Shown here: piece after piece, positions 39,008 through 48,390 of the stretch
How the letters are laid out: every line of letters begins with the position of its first letter
Position numbering within the stretch: the stretch's first letter is position 1
Assembly (NCBI GenBank): GCA_045638645.1
Contig: JAZUBU010000017.1
Coordinates: 1-56,936 of the forward strand
DNA: 56,936 nt
DNA from: JAGCJX01 sp045638645
GTDB lineage: Bacteria; Bacteroidota; Bacteroidia; Bacteroidales; UBA932
Reading direction: 5' to 3'
The notes under the pieces: model-generated
Told to the model about the DNA's origin: nothing
Databases searched by the model: none
What the model saw: the letters and a program-made list of their open reading frames with translations, nothing else
Program-made: the position numbers and the translations under genes

Positions 39008-40810
39008 ATGAATCAGAAAAAATTATTCTTGAGCATGGTGTTGATGCTGATGGGCATCGCATCGGCGTTTGCCGGACAGTGGATCCGAATCAACCAGTTG
39101 GGCTATCTGCCGCATTCTATCAAAGTGGCAGTATTGATCAGCGAAGAACCCATCGAGTTGTCCAAATTTGAACTTATCCATGCGGCAACCGGCAAACGGG
39201 TCAAGACCTTCAAAAGTGTTGAGTCCACCGGTGCGTACGGCAGCATGCAGAGCACCTTCCGGCTTGATTTTTCTGATTTTGAGCAAAGCGGAGAGTATTA
39301 TCTGAAAGCAGGATCGGCGGAGTCCCCGGTATTCCCAATCGATGCATCGGTTTACGATGGAACGGCCGATTTCCTGCTTCATTACATGCGTCAGCAGCGA
39401 TGTGGCTACAATCCGCATGTGCAGGACAGTTGTCATACCCACGACGGGTACATTCTCTACCACCCGACCAAGACTGGTCAATACATCGATGTGACCGGAG
39501 GCTGGCACGATGCTACGGACTACCTGCAATACACGACGACTTCGGCCAATGCCATCTACCAGATGATGTTTGCTTACCAGGAAAATCCGCAGGTTTTCTC
39601 GGATGCGTACGATGCCAACGGCCATGCAGGGGCCAACGGCATCCCGGACATCGTGGATGAAATCAAATGGGGCCTGGATTGGCTCAACAAAATGAATCCC
39701 GAACCCGGTGAGTTGTACAACCAGATCGCGGACGACCGCGATCACGCGGGGATGCGCCTTCCCAACGAGTGCAAGGTGGATTATGGTTATGGTCCAGGAC
39801 AAGGCCGGCCTGTTTACTTCTGCAGTGGCGAACCCCAAGTGCGGGGTACCTTTATGAATGCCACCACTGGCGTTGCCAGCACCGCTGGAAAATTTGCTTC
39901 TTGTTTTGCCCTCGGTTCCAAGATCCTGGCTCCGTTCTATCCGGAATTTGCCGAACTCATCGGATCCAAGGCCGATGCGGCCTACCAGGAAGGCGTCAAG
40001 AAACCGGGGAACTGCCAGACCGCTTCGGTCCTGGCGCCCTACATCTACGAAGAAGACAATTGGGTGGATGATATGGAACTCGGTGCCATGGAACTGTACC
40101 TGAAAACAAAGGATCGCCGCTACTACGAACAAGCCATCGAATATGCCCGCCGGGAACCCGTCACGCCCTGGATGGGAGCGGATAGCGCACGCCACTACCA
40201 ATGGTATCCTTTCATGAACATGGGACACTATCTCCTGGCAAAAAACGGCAGTGAACGAGTTTCCAAAGAATTTATCCGGAATTTGCGGACCGGCATCCAA
40301 CGCACCTATGAGAAAGCCCTGGAAAGCCCCTACCGACACGGTATTCCGTACATCTGGTGTTCAAACAACCTGACAACCGCGATGTTGACCCAATGCCGTC
40401 TCTACCGGGAACTGACGGGTGACAATACCTATGCAGAAATGGAAGCCAGCCTGAGGGACTGGCTCTTCGGATGCAATCCCTGGGGAACCAGCATGGTCGT
40501 GGCTCTTCCCGAGCATGGCGACTATCCCTCGCAACCACACTCATCTTACCTGAATGCCGGCCGTGGAACCACGATTGGCGGTTTGGTGGATGGACCGGTG
40601 TACTTCAATATCTTCAAACACCTGGAAGGGGTGAACATGGACGGTATTCCTAACCATCCGGGCGAAGACTATGCCCGTTTCCAACCCGATCTTATGGTTT
40701 ATCACGATGCCATCGGGGACTATTCGACCAACGAACCGACCATGGACGGTACCGCCTGCTTAACGTACTATCTTTCTGCCCTTCAAGCCGAAGGAGCACG
40801 GCAGAAATAA
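39008..40810 (+). CDS. Glycoside hydrolase family 9 (endoglucanase-like), secreted
   Basis: 600 residues from ATG 39008, giving a signal peptide (LFLSMVLMLMGIASAFA). An Ig-like N-domain (CelD_N: WIRINQLGYLPHSIKVAVL, to about residue 105) precedes the GH9 barrel. Catalytic landmarks: VTGGWHDATDYLQY (Asp pair, base), NPWGTSMVVALP, and SYLNAGRGTT, then NEPTMDGTACL with the acid Glu near the end. GH9 enzymes cleave beta-1,4 glucans. It stands alone; no SusC/SusD pair is nearby, so it is not part of a classical PUL here. Confidence 0.92.
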   Translation: MNQKKLFLSMVLMLMGIASAFAGQWIRINQLGYLPHSIKVAVLISEEPIELSKFELIHAATGKRVKTFKSVESTGAYGSMQSTFRLDFSDFEQSGEYYLKAGSAESPVFPIDASVYDGTADFLLHYMRQQRCGYNPHVQDSCHTHDGYILYHPTKTGQYIDVTGGWHDATDYLQYTTTSANAIYQMMFAYQENPQVFSDAYDANGHAGANGIPDIVDEIKWGLDWLNKMNPEPGELYNQIADDRDHAGMRLPNECKVDYGYGPGQGRPVYFCSGEPQVRGTFMNATTGVASTAGKFASCFALGSKILAPFYPEFAELIGSKADAAYQEGVKKPGNCQTASVLAPYIYEEDNWVDDMELGAMELYLKTKDRRYYEQAIEYARREPVTPWMGADSARHYQWYPFMNMGHYLLAKNGSERVSKEFIRNLRTGIQRTYEKALESPYRHGIPYIWCSNNLTTAMLTQCRLYRELTGDNTYAEMEASLRDWLFGCNPWGTSMVVALPEHGDYPSQPHSSYLNAGRGTTIGGLVDGPVYFNIFKHLEGVNMDGIPNHPGEDYARFQPDLMVYHDAIGDYSTNEPTMDGTACLTYYLSALQAEGARQK

Positions 40811-40818
40811 CTCGGTCC

Positions 40819-41718
40819 TTACCGTTTGGTGAGGGCAATCATGGCTGTCACTGCAACAATGGCGATGCCGATCCCTGCCAAGATGTTCGGGGTGAGAGGC
40901 TCTCCAAAGACCAGCGTTCCGATGAGAATGGCCGTTATGGGTTCGAAAACCCCCATAACGGAGGCTTTCGTTGCCCCGATGTTGCGGGTGGCAACAGCCA
41001 GGGTTGCTGTGGATACGATGGTGGGTAAAATGGCCAGACCGATGAGATTGCCCCAAGCCGTGATCCCTTCCAGTCCGGCGGTCATGGGTGTCTGGGAGAA
41101 CAACATTTTTCCCAGAAAGATGAATGCCCCGACGCCCAAAGCGTAAAATGTCAACAGCGGATTGGAAATGTTTGCAATCGTCTTGCTCCGGTTGATGATC
41201 ACAATAAAAAACGAATAGGCCAGGGCAGAGCCCAAGGACAGGATCACGCCCATCGGATGGATGCTGCCTCCCGTGCTGTCTTGGGTCATGAGTACAACCC
41301 CGCCAAAGGTTGCCATGATGGCCAGCCATACGGGCCAGGAGGGAACAACACCCAAAAATACCATGATGAGGGCTACCAGGACCGGATACAGAAAAATCAG
41401 GGTGGTGGCCAATCCCGAGGCAATGTACTGGTAAGCTTCAAACAAGCAAATACTGCTCGTTGTAAAAAAGATACCCAGTAGCAACAAAATGCCTGCTTGT
41501 TTCCGGGTAATGGTAAATGTTTCTTTCTTGCATCGCAGGAAGAGGCCTAAGATCACGACAGCAATTGCGTAGCGGAAGAATAAGATGGAATCAATGGAGG
41601 CACCTCGGCTCATCAAGGGCATGGCAAAAAGAGGATTCAAGCCATACGTGATTCCCGTAATGATTCCGGCTGGGTAGCCGATCCATGCGTTACGACTGAT
41701 TTTTCTCATAGGTCTCAT
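40819..41718 (-). CDS. EamA/DMT-family transporter
   Basis: 299 residues from ATG 41718, chosen because a -7 box (41730-41737) leaves only a short leader before it; the frame's upstream codons would cross the promoter. Ten helices in two EamA repeats, with FFRYAIAVVILGLFL, LFEAYQYIASGLATTLIFLYPVLVA and ATKASVMGVFEPITAILIG. Substrate unknown. Convergent with the GH9 gene, 8 bp apart. Confidence 0.88.
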   Translation of the reverse strand: MRPMRKISRNAWIGYPAGIITGITYGLNPLFAMPLMSRGASIDSILFFRYAIAVVILGLFLRCKKETFTITRKQAGILLLLGIFFTTSSICLFEAYQYIASGLATTLIFLYPVLVALIMVFLGVVPSWPVWLAIMATFGGVVLMTQDSTGGSIHPMGVILSLGSALAYSFFIVIINRSKTIANISNPLLTFYALGVGAFIFLGKMLFSQTPMTAGLEGITAWGNLIGLAILPTIVSTATLAVATRNIGATKASVMGVFEPITAILIGTLVFGEPLTPNILAGIGIAIVAVTAMIALTKR

Positions 41719-41729
41719 ACTTCGGTGCG

Positions 41730-41737
41730 CAAATGTA
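41730..41737 (-). promoter_or_regulatory. -7 box for the EamA gene
   Basis: The minus strand reads TACATTTG, an exact TAnnTTTG match, 11 bp upstream of the ATG at 41718. Confidence 0.6.
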
Positions 41738-41836
41738 AACCACTTGTTTGGAATCATCAAGACCCTCCGCATAGTTTATCTGCTGCAAAGGGTTTGCAAA
41801 ATGTAACCAGAAAGGGTGGAAGCAATGGACAGCAAC

Positions 41837-41864
41837 AAAAAAAGGCCGACTTTTCGGGTCGGCC
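41837..41864 (-). terminator. Rho-independent terminator of the BACON lipoprotein gene
   Basis: On the minus strand GGCCGAC pairs with GTCGGCC across a CCGAAAA loop and is followed by seven T (stem 41844-41850 and 41858-41864). It lies about 40 bp after the lipoprotein stop. Confidence 0.85.
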
Positions 41865-41903
41865 TCCTTCGTATGTAATTCCTGATCTTAACGATCCTGA
41901 AAA

Positions 41904-43943
41904 TTAGCGGGTTTTTTCTGTAAACTTGTTGGTTTCGATGGCTTTGAACTCACGGAAAGTGAGGGGAGCATTCAAGTCTACTACAGCGTTTTGTCTTTCG
42001 TAAACGATCGGAGCGTCTGCTTTCTTCAAACCGAAGAAGTCTTCGCATTTGGTCATTTGATCGGTAGCAACCATTTGACGGCGGGGTTGTGCATCAGAGT
42101 ACCACCATTCCAGCAAATCTTCGGGATCTAATGCTCCATCTTTTGTGAGGGTGAAGGTTTTGGTGCAAACGGGACCAAAGTTTCCGGCTGCATCTTTCGC
42201 AACTCCTACAAAGATAAGCGGTGTGTTGTAGTCCAATACATAAAGTGTTTCGAGGGCAGTCTTAGGATAGTTTTGGGTCAAATAACCAATCCATTCCATA
42301 TCTGTGTAAGTTGTTCCGTCATCGTCATATACGGCATAGTAATATTCAGAATATTCACCTTCGATTGAAGCAGCCATCCGAACGAATGCCATACCTTCGT
42401 AACCAGCGAAATACGAGTCAAGAGCTATCACTTCGTCAGCATCGTAGTAGTTACTTATGTCTACAGACATGGTACAGTCAGCCAAAACAGCTTCACCAGT
42501 AGTGAATTCAGCTTTGTACAAGTCGGTATTGACAACACCACCTACGAAACCAAATGCAATTGCATAGTAGTCCGTTTCGGGAGTAAGTCCTGACATGTTT
42601 TGATCGATGAGAGAACCCATAAAGGTAGAAACATAGTAGTAAGTTACCAGGTAGTCCATTCTTTCTTCGTCGGTAGTACCCAATTCGTTGAAAGTTTGTT
42701 GGTCGATAACGGTAGCAACATAAGGATCCGTATCGTTGCTTGCAACGTAGCTTACAACCGCTGTGGTTGAACCAACTTCTGAAATTTCGATATCAACAAC
42801 GAGGTCAGACGGTTCTACGGAACCAGTCGTTACATTTTCAATAACAGGTTCTGAAATCGGGTATGCGGTTTCGCTATCAATGGCCATTACATAGAATGCA
42901 TATTCGGTTTCTGCATTCATGTTGGTGAGGGTATTGGTGAAAACACCTTGAGGACACAATGCAAGCAATTCTTCAAGGGGAATACCGTAAGACAAGTACA
43001 TGTTAACGTAGCTCAACCAGTTAGAAATTGCATAGTCAGCAAGTTCCATATCGGGATATTGTGCTTCATAATCGAGTACCGGGACACCATCCCAGAAGTA
43101 GAGACCATCATAATTTTCCGGAGTAATGGTTACGGTTACAATGGGGCCTTGGATATCAAAGTCAACATCAAAGTTGATTTGTTCCAATTCCATCTCAGCC
43201 GTGCGGATATTGCAACGAGCGATGTCGCTCAAACGTTCTTGGGTTTCAAGGTTGATGTGGTAAACGTAAGCAACATAGTCTGTTTTGGGAGACAATCCAT
43301 CGCTGCTCAGGGTTTGGTCACCAACCAAGGTGTACATTTGCAGGACATCCGCCAAGCTATAGCCATAAATATCAGCCATGAGGACAAAAAATTCCATATC
43401 GTCTTGGAACAAAGCTTCGTCATCTTGGAGACCACTTTCTTCAATGTATTCCAAAGTAGAAGAGAAGTAAATGTAGGGGGTTTGTTTGTCTGCAGGAGCT
43501 ACTTCAACGGTATATGCATCAATGCCGGCTTGCAGGTTAGAGAATACAAACGCTTCCGGGTCACCAGCAGCTTGTCTTACAACAAAAGATGCATCGGCAG
43601 CTCCTTCATAAGAAACAGTAAAGGTTGCTTCACGAGTTTCTACAACGGTGTTTGCAACAACATCAAATTTAACGATACCATCAATAGAAGTATCAACGCC
43701 GGTAATCCATTCTACTTGGGGAGCTGCGATGGTAGCATTCACACCTTCTACAGGATTTGCTACAGAAAATTCCACAGCATAGGTGCCTCCTTCCTTCGGA
43801 GCATCGATTTCAGACATGTTCAAGGTAATGACGGGAGCTTCGGGAGTGGGCTCCGGAGTGGGTTTGTCTTCTTCACAAGACACTGCAAGACCGAGACCTA
43901 ATACGGCCAACAAGGTCCAAGAAAGTTTTTTTAATTTAAGCAT
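41904..43943 (-). CDS. Large surface lipoprotein with N-terminal BACON domain
   Basis: 679 residues. Lipobox LGLAVSC (Cys23) followed by EEDKP, an acidic surface-export signal. A Thr/Pro/Glu linker leads to a BACON domain (about 37-125: GGTYAVEFSVANPV, EATFTVSYEGAADASFVVRQ). Then come four or more Ig/FnIII-like units, each with a repeated GLxPxTDYxAYV element (SSDGLSPKTDYVAYVYHI, NAETEYAFYVMAI, GLTPETDYYAIAFGF). No catalytic motif. It is probably a surface adhesin or glycan binder; nothing nearby defines its ligand. Its GC content is slightly lower than its neighbours. Confidence 0.85.
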   Translation of the reverse strand: MLKLKKLSWTLLAVLGLGLAVSCEEDKPTPEPTPEAPVITLNMSEIDAPKEGGTYAVEFSVANPVEGVNATIAAPQVEWITGVDTSIDGIVKFDVVANTVVETREATFTVSYEGAADASFVVRQAAGDPEAFVFSNLQAGIDAYTVEVAPADKQTPYIYFSSTLEYIEESGLQDDEALFQDDMEFFVLMADIYGYSLADVLQMYTLVGDQTLSSDGLSPKTDYVAYVYHINLETQERLSDIARCNIRTAEMELEQINFDVDFDIQGPIVTVTITPENYDGLYFWDGVPVLDYEAQYPDMELADYAISNWLSYVNMYLSYGIPLEELLALCPQGVFTNTLTNMNAETEYAFYVMAIDSETAYPISEPVIENVTTGSVEPSDLVVDIEISEVGSTTAVVSYVASNDTDPYVATVIDQQTFNELGTTDEERMDYLVTYYYVSTFMGSLIDQNMSGLTPETDYYAIAFGFVGGVVNTDLYKAEFTTGEAVLADCTMSVDISNYYDADEVIALDSYFAGYEGMAFVRMAASIEGEYSEYYYAVYDDDGTTYTDMEWIGYLTQNYPKTALETLYVLDYNTPLIFVGVAKDAAGNFGPVCTKTFTLTKDGALDPEDLLEWWYSDAQPRRQMVATDQMTKCEDFFGLKKADAPIVYERQNAVVDLNAPLTFREFKAIETNKFTEKTR

Positions 43944-44018
43944 AACTAAATGTTATTGGGTTAAACAAAATTTGAACGTACGAATTTACACAATTTTTTT
44001 TTGAAGACAATAAAAATA

Positions 44019-45776
44019 TCAGTGTTTGATGAATGCCTTTTCAAGATTCTGGGAAATATTGATCATGAAGTCGCCCATTTTTTCGAGTTCACTGATGATA
44101 TCCAAGTAATAAACGCTGGTCTGATAGTTTTTCTGTTCACTCTCGAAACTTTCGATCTCCGCATCCCTGAGATAGTTGCGCAGGTTGTTGATACGGTCTT
44201 CTGCATTGTATGCATTGGACACCTCTGCCAAAGTACCATTGTACGCATCCGAAAGGTTGGAAATCATGGCGTCGTAAGCCAGAATGATTTCTACGGTCAT
44301 CTTCTCCAGGTTTTTCAGCATAGCCTCATCAAATACTTTCTTGTGAACATTCCGGCGAGAAAGGATGCGGCTGATGGATTCTCCGGAGTCGCCCAAAGAC
44401 TCCAGTTCTCCGATGATCTTGTACATCGCTTTGATTTTCATCGAGGTGTTTTCGCTGATATCCGATGCGGAAACGGCATTCAGGAACAAAGCAATTTCCC
44501 CTTCAATACGATCAGAGATCTCTTCGTACTTGACCAACTTGGTCCTTAGCTCGTCAAATTTCTCTGTATCGGCAGTCAAGATCGCTTCTTGAGCATAGTT
44601 CATACCGTTGCGGGAAATCTCAGCAAAGTGAATGATTTCCTTGAAGGCTTGTTCCGTAGCCAGTTCCGGTGTGGCCATGGGACCGGCTTCGATGTATTTG
44701 AGGCGGAAGGCCTCTTCTCCCTTCTTGCCGGAGTCCTTGATGATGGCGCAAACCAGTTTCTCAATAGCCGGAACAAACCAGATCAGGATACAAGTATTGA
44801 CCGTATTAAATAAGGTATGGAGCATGGAAAGTCCATACAGCGCTGCGGTCTGAGACTGGGTCTGAACAGGCAGTCCTTGATCATCGTACATCAGCTCGAC
44901 CGTAAAATCAGGAGCAGCCGGGTTGGGTACACCGAAGATGCCGGAGGTAATCCATCCGATGAGCCGGAGGAATACCGGGAAGGCAATCAGCGCCCAAATG
45001 ACCCCGAATACATTGAAGACCGTATGGGCCAAGGCGGCACGTTTGGCTGGCGTGTTGCCCACAGCAGCCGCGATGTTGGCGGTGATTGTGGTACCGATGT
45101 TTTCACCCAAAACCATGGCACAAGCCATGTCAAAGCGGATCCATCCCATGTTCAGCATGATGAGTGTCAACGCCATGGTGGCACTGGATGATTGCAGTAC
45201 GAGTGTCAAGATGGTACCGAGGGCAAGGAAAATCAGTACAGAACCGAATCCGAGTCCTTGCCAACCTTGGATGAACGAAAGTACTTCGGGAGTCTGTTGG
45301 AGGTCCGGAACCGAATTCTTCATCAGGGAAAGACCCAAAAAGAGCAGGGAGAAGCCGACGATCAGTTCCGAGATGTTTCTCCGTTTGTCTTTCTTAGAAA
45401 GGGAGAAAACAAATCCCAAGGCCATGAGCGGCACGGCCAGAATGGAAATATCAGCCTTGAATCCCAGCCAGGACACGAGCCATGCGGTCACAGTTGTACC
45501 AATGTTGGCACCCATGATGACGCTGATGGCTTGTGCCAGGGTCAGCAAACCTGCGTTTACAAAACTGACCACCATCACTGTCGTTGCGCTGGAAGACTGA
45601 ATAACGGACGTGATACCCAGACCTGTCAGGACCCCCTTGAAAGGATTTGAGGTCATCGCTGAGAGAAAGTTCCGCAACCGGTTACCGGCTGCTTTCTGCA
45701 ATCCGGAACTCATCATGTTCATACCATACAAGAACATGCCCAAAGCTCCTACCAGGGTTAAAATTTGAAGTAACAT
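44019..45776 (-). CDS. Na+/phosphate cotransporter with C-terminal PhoU-like domain
   Basis: 585 residues. Two inverted Na/Pi repeats with the QSSS signature: TSVIQSSSATTVMVVSF with ANIGTTVTAWLVSW, and VLQSSSATMALTLIML with ENIGTTITANIAAA. Residues about 345-585 are a helical PhoU-like domain (FKEIIHFAEISRNGMNYA, SENTSMKIKAMYKII). NptA/YjbB-type proteins move phosphate, in bacteria often outward. Its ATG is followed upstream by a 130-bp gap; I saw only imperfect -7 boxes there. Confidence 0.92.
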   Translation of the reverse strand: MLLQILTLVGALGMFLYGMNMMSSGLQKAAGNRLRNFLSAMTSNPFKGVLTGLGITSVIQSSSATTVMVVSFVNAGLLTLAQAISVIMGANIGTTVTAWLVSWLGFKADISILAVPLMALGFVFSLSKKDKRRNISELIVGFSLLFLGLSLMKNSVPDLQQTPEVLSFIQGWQGLGFGSVLIFLALGTILTLVLQSSSATMALTLIMLNMGWIRFDMACAMVLGENIGTTITANIAAAVGNTPAKRAALAHTVFNVFGVIWALIAFPVFLRLIGWITSGIFGVPNPAAPDFTVELMYDDQGLPVQTQSQTAALYGLSMLHTLFNTVNTCILIWFVPAIEKLVCAIIKDSGKKGEEAFRLKYIEAGPMATPELATEQAFKEIIHFAEISRNGMNYAQEAILTADTEKFDELRTKLVKYEEISDRIEGEIALFLNAVSASDISENTSMKIKAMYKIIGELESLGDSGESISRILSRRNVHKKVFDEAMLKNLEKMTVEIILAYDAMISNLSDAYNGTLAEVSNAYNAEDRINNLRNYLRDAEIESFESEQKNYQTSVYYLDIISELEKMGDFMINISQNLEKAFIKH

Positions 45777-45908
45777 AGAATGTTGTAAATAGAGGTATTA
45801 AATAATCATATTAAAATATGGTTTGTCTGTGTACAAACACTGAAGAACTTTCCATAATGGAATGGAAACAAAGTGATAATAGTGTAAAACAAATATGTTT
45901 TACTACCT

Positions 45909-46289
45909 CTAAATGTTGAATTTGCAGATAAACTCAAGTTCGTGGATGTGTTCCCGATAAAAGACATCTGACATCGATGAACGACTCCGATACAGACTGG
46001 GAACTTCGGCGTGAACCGACTTTCCGGACCGGGTCATCTCGACATGAGAACGGGTTTGCGAGGGGACGGTTCTTCGCGCATTGGAGCGCAAAAGCGATCT
46101 GCTGTTTGAAATCTGACGGGGCACGGCCGGTACCGATTCGGGGGTGTTCAGTAGGGTCCATGTGGCACCATCCTCGACGAGGGAGAGGTGAGAAACAGGT
46201 TCCGGATTCGCTGAATCGGACTTGTCTGCGGCCAGGCCAAAAGCCAGTACCACAAAGAAAGGAATCAGGTATCGCAACAGCCTACTCAT
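45909..46289 (-). CDS. Small secreted protein of unknown family
   Basis: 126 residues with a signal peptide (LLRYLIPFFVVLAFGLA). The mature part is Ser/Arg-rich and probably flexible, ending in SDVFYREHIHELEFICKFNI. I do not recognise the family; similar short exported proteins with a hydrophobic last strand are frequent in Bacteroidota. It has its own promoter at 46333-46340 next to a tandem palindromic repeat. Confidence 0.5.
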   Translation of the reverse strand: MSRLLRYLIPFFVVLAFGLAADKSDSANPEPVSHLSLVEDGATWTLLNTPESVPAVPRQISNSRSLLRSNARRTVPSQTRSHVEMTRSGKSVHAEVPSLYRSRSSMSDVFYREHIHELEFICKFNI

Positions 46290-46332
46290 GTCAATCGTTC
46301 ATCGTTACAAGCCCTATGCTTGAATTCGCTGC

Positions 46333-46389
46333 CAAATATAGTATTATTTGTTAACAAATCAATAATGTATTTGTTAATAAATCAACAAT
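46333..46389 (-). promoter_or_regulatory. Promoter with tandem palindromic operator candidate
   Basis: The minus strand has TATATTTG (46333-46340), an exact -7 box about 44 bp before the ATG at 46289. Directly upstream lie two near-identical 22-bp units, 46345-46366 and 46368-46389, each beginning TATTTGTTAA; the first contains the 14-bp palindrome ATTTGTTAACAAAT. They cover the -33 region and the last codons of the upstream chromate-transporter gene, as expected for a repressor or activator site. Confidence 0.6.
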
Positions 46390-46922
46390 CCGACCAAGGC
46401 GCCGAGGCCAATGATGGCAAATGGTCCGACTTTCTTGAAATACAAGGCCAGAAAGGCGATCAGGCAAATGGCAAAACTTTTCCAATCAATGAAATTTTCG
46501 GGGGTCGCCAAGCTCAAAGCCGCTGTCCCAATGAGACCCAGGGTGGCGGGTTTCAGCCCCGTCAGGATCCCTTGAAACAGGTAATGTTCCTTCCACTTTT
46601 CGTACACTTTACAAAGCAGCAATACGATGATGAATGAGGGGAGTACCACCGCAAAGGTCGCGGTCAGGGAACCGAGGACACTCATGAACTCGGACGCTCC
46701 CTGCTGGGAGAGGACTTCGTAACCTACATAGGTGGCTGAGTTGATGCCGATGGGTCCGGGTGTCATCTGGGAGATCGCAACGATATCGGTAAACGTGGCG
46801 TCGGTGATCCAACCATGGACAGTTACCACCTCATTCTGGATCAGCGAGAGCATGGCGTAGCCCCCACCGATCGTGAACATGCCAATCAGGAAGAAGGTCA
46901 TGAAAAGTTCTGCGTAAATCAT
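46374..46922 (-). CDS. Chromate transporter family half-protein, second gene
   Basis: 182 residues from ATG 46922. MTFFLIGMFTIGGGYAMLSLIQ, ITDATFTDIVAISQMTPGPIGINSATYVGY and the PATLGLIGTAALSL segment are ChrA-family motifs. Full ChrA has two such halves fused; here each half is its own gene, and the pair works together. Transport of chromate or sulfate is typical but the true substrate is unproven. ATG overlaps the stop of the partner gene by 4 bp. Confidence 0.9.
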   Translation of the reverse strand: MIYAELFMTFFLIGMFTIGGGYAMLSLIQNEVVTVHGWITDATFTDIVAISQMTPGPIGINSATYVGYEVLSQQGASEFMSVLGSLTATFAVVLPSFIIVLLLCKVYEKWKEHYLFQGILTGLKPATLGLIGTAALSLATPENFIDWKSFAICLIAFLALYFKKVGPFAIIGLGALVGLLIY

Positions 46923-47467
46923 TTGCGGACCTCCTTTTTGTTGTTGTACCAGCTGATGAAAGCAGCCACGACGATGACGCAGATTAAAATATAGATCGGG
47001 GATACGCTCAGGAAGCAGACCAGCAACATCGACGATAGCACAATGAGCCACGACCACCACCGCATCCGGGTGGCTTTGATCATGTCCATCATGGGGACAG
47101 CAATGAGGGCTACCACCACTGGGCGGATTCCCTTGAAGGCACGGATGACGTATTCATTGTCTTTGAATGTGGTAAAGAACATGGCTACCAGCAGGATGAT
47201 CAGGAAAGGAGGCAGACAGCTGGCTACGGTAGCAACCACGCTGCCCTTGGTGCCGCGAAGCCGGTGTCCTGTCAGGATCGCAATGTTGACGGCAAAGAGT
47301 CCGGGAGCTGTCTGGGCGAGGGTGATGATGTCTACAAAATCTTCATCGGTGAGCCACTTCCGCTCAACTAGTTCCTTCTTGATCGCAGCAATCATGGGGA
47401 TGCCTCCGCCAATGGTGAAGGCACCAATCTTGGCAAATATCCAGAATATCTTATTCAAACTAACCAT
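46919..47467 (-). CDS. Chromate transporter family half-protein, first gene
   Basis: 182 residues from ATG 47467 (a TTG at 47473 was rejected). IFAKIGAFTIGGGIPMIAAIKKELV, LTDEDFVDIITLAQTAPGLFAVNIAILTGHRL and the ALIAVPMMDMIKATRM end are the ChrA pattern. Promoter TATCTTTG at 47485-47492 (minus) leaves a leader of roughly 12 bases. The second half follows with a 4-bp overlap. Confidence 0.9.
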   Translation of the reverse strand: MVSLNKIFWIFAKIGAFTIGGGIPMIAAIKKELVERKWLTDEDFVDIITLAQTAPGLFAVNIAILTGHRLRGTKGSVVATVASCLPPFLIILLVAMFFTTFKDNEYVIRAFKGIRPVVVALIAVPMMDMIKATRMRWWSWLIVLSSMLLVCFLSVSPIYILICVIVVAAFISWYNNKKEVRK

Positions 47468-47484
47468 GGCCAAAATTCGGGTGC

Positions 47485-47492
47485 CAAAGATA
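47485..47492 (-). promoter_or_regulatory. -7 box for the chromate-transporter pair
   Basis: The minus strand reads TATCTTTG (exact consensus), 17 bp upstream of the ATG at 47467. Confidence 0.6.
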
Positions 47493-47556
47493 ACGAAATT
47501 TTAATTCAACGTAAAGGGGAATCGAACGAATTTAGAGGGATCCAAAGAGGAGAAAG

Positions 47557-47840
47557 TCAAGCCAGGATGTAGAGTAGGGATGCCAGGCTGATGACCATCC
47601 AAAGCAGAACACCCTGGATCAAGGGTTTCAGGCCGACGGCACGAAGCACATCTGTGGAAAGGGAGGCACCGATGAAGAACATCGTGAGGGTGAGGCATTT
47701 TCGGGCCAGTCCCAGAAATAACAGCATGGGCGGTGTGCACCATTGGGACAAACCTTGCAATCCGGGAATGTAGGATCCGAAGAGGCATGCCCCGGTGATG
47801 AGGAGGAGGGTTACAAAAATCTCTTTTGTATATTTTTCAT
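47557..47840 (-). pseudogene. YeiH-family (PF03601) transporter remnant
   Basis: The C-terminal end of a YeiH protein is clear: LGLARKCLTLTMFFIGASLS, DVLRAVGLKPLIQGVLLW and ISLASLL. An ATG at 47840 with a -7 box at 47866-47873 opens MKNIQKRFL then stops; restoring one T in the run near 47817 would fuse it to VTLLLITGACLFGSY and the rest. Full YeiH is about 330 residues, so roughly the first two thirds have been deleted and a frameshift added. A short real protein of 94 residues is possible only if the frameshift is a sequencing error. Confidence 0.65.
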
Positions 47841-47865
47841 GGCCTCAGTCAATTTTTAGGGGGTG

Positions 47866-47873
47866 CAAAGATA
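47866..47873 (-). promoter_or_regulatory. -7 box of the yeiH remnant
   Basis: The minus strand reads TATCTTTG, 26 bp before the ATG at 47840; it faces away from the cobalamin riboswitch promoter. Confidence 0.5.
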
Positions 47874-47993
47874 CGAAAGAAGTCTTTTGCTCAGAAGTTT
47901 TTGTCCATGATTTTATCATTCTGAACAACAAACAGTTAGGCTTATATTTTGCCAAGGGGTTCAGAATTTTTTAAGAATTTTTGAAATTGTTAC

Positions 47994-48001
47994 TACTTTT
48001 G
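47994..48001 (+). promoter_or_regulatory. -7 box for the cobalamin operon
   Basis: TACTTTTG matches TAnnTTTG and lies about 25 bp before the first riboswitch elements. Confidence 0.6.
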
Positions 48002-48019
48002 CAGCACATAAGGAGCCCT

Positions 48020-48200
48020 TACGAACCGAGGTGTTACGAAGGGTGAAAAGGGAATCCGGTGAAAATCCGGGACAATACCAGTTGCTGTGAATCTCTCTCC
48101 ATCCGGAGGTTTTGTTGCACTCTTTGCCACTGATTCCAATATGAATTGGGAAGGCGCAACAAAAGGGATCAGTCAGAAGACCTGCCTTGTGTTTTAATGG
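48020..48200 (+). ncRNA. Cobalamin (B12) riboswitch
   Basis: Conserved blocks appear in order: GGTGTTACGAAGGGTGAAAA, GGGAATCCGGTGAAAATCC, GGGACAATACCAGTTGCTGTG, then GCCACTGATTCC, GGGAAGGCGC and the closing AGTCAGAAGACCTGCC (the B12 box). This is a class with a full adenosylcobalamin-type peripheral domain. It precedes the first lipoprotein gene by about 190 bp and should repress the uptake operon when cobalamin is sufficient. Confidence 0.93.
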
Positions 48201-48390
48201 ATCTCAACCTACTGGAAGATGGGTCGAAATCAACTTTTTTAATTGCTTCATTTACATTGGCCAACGGGCTTTTGAAAGGGGACAGACGTGTCCTGTTTTT
48301 GCGTGTATCACCTAGGGATACATGTATTCTGCGTTGCTATGGCTATGGGCAATTAAATCAGTTAACTATAACTATATAAATTACAAAATC
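48201..48390. other. Leader between riboswitch and first gene
   Basis: About 190 bp without a convincing gene. It includes the presumed expression platform; I could not identify a clear terminator hairpin with a T-tract. Confidence 0.4.

Noticed and set aside
46345..46389. Terminator for the chromate-transporter genes
   Set aside because: The palindrome has an AT-only stem and no T-tract in the right place; its position beside a -7 box fits an operator better.
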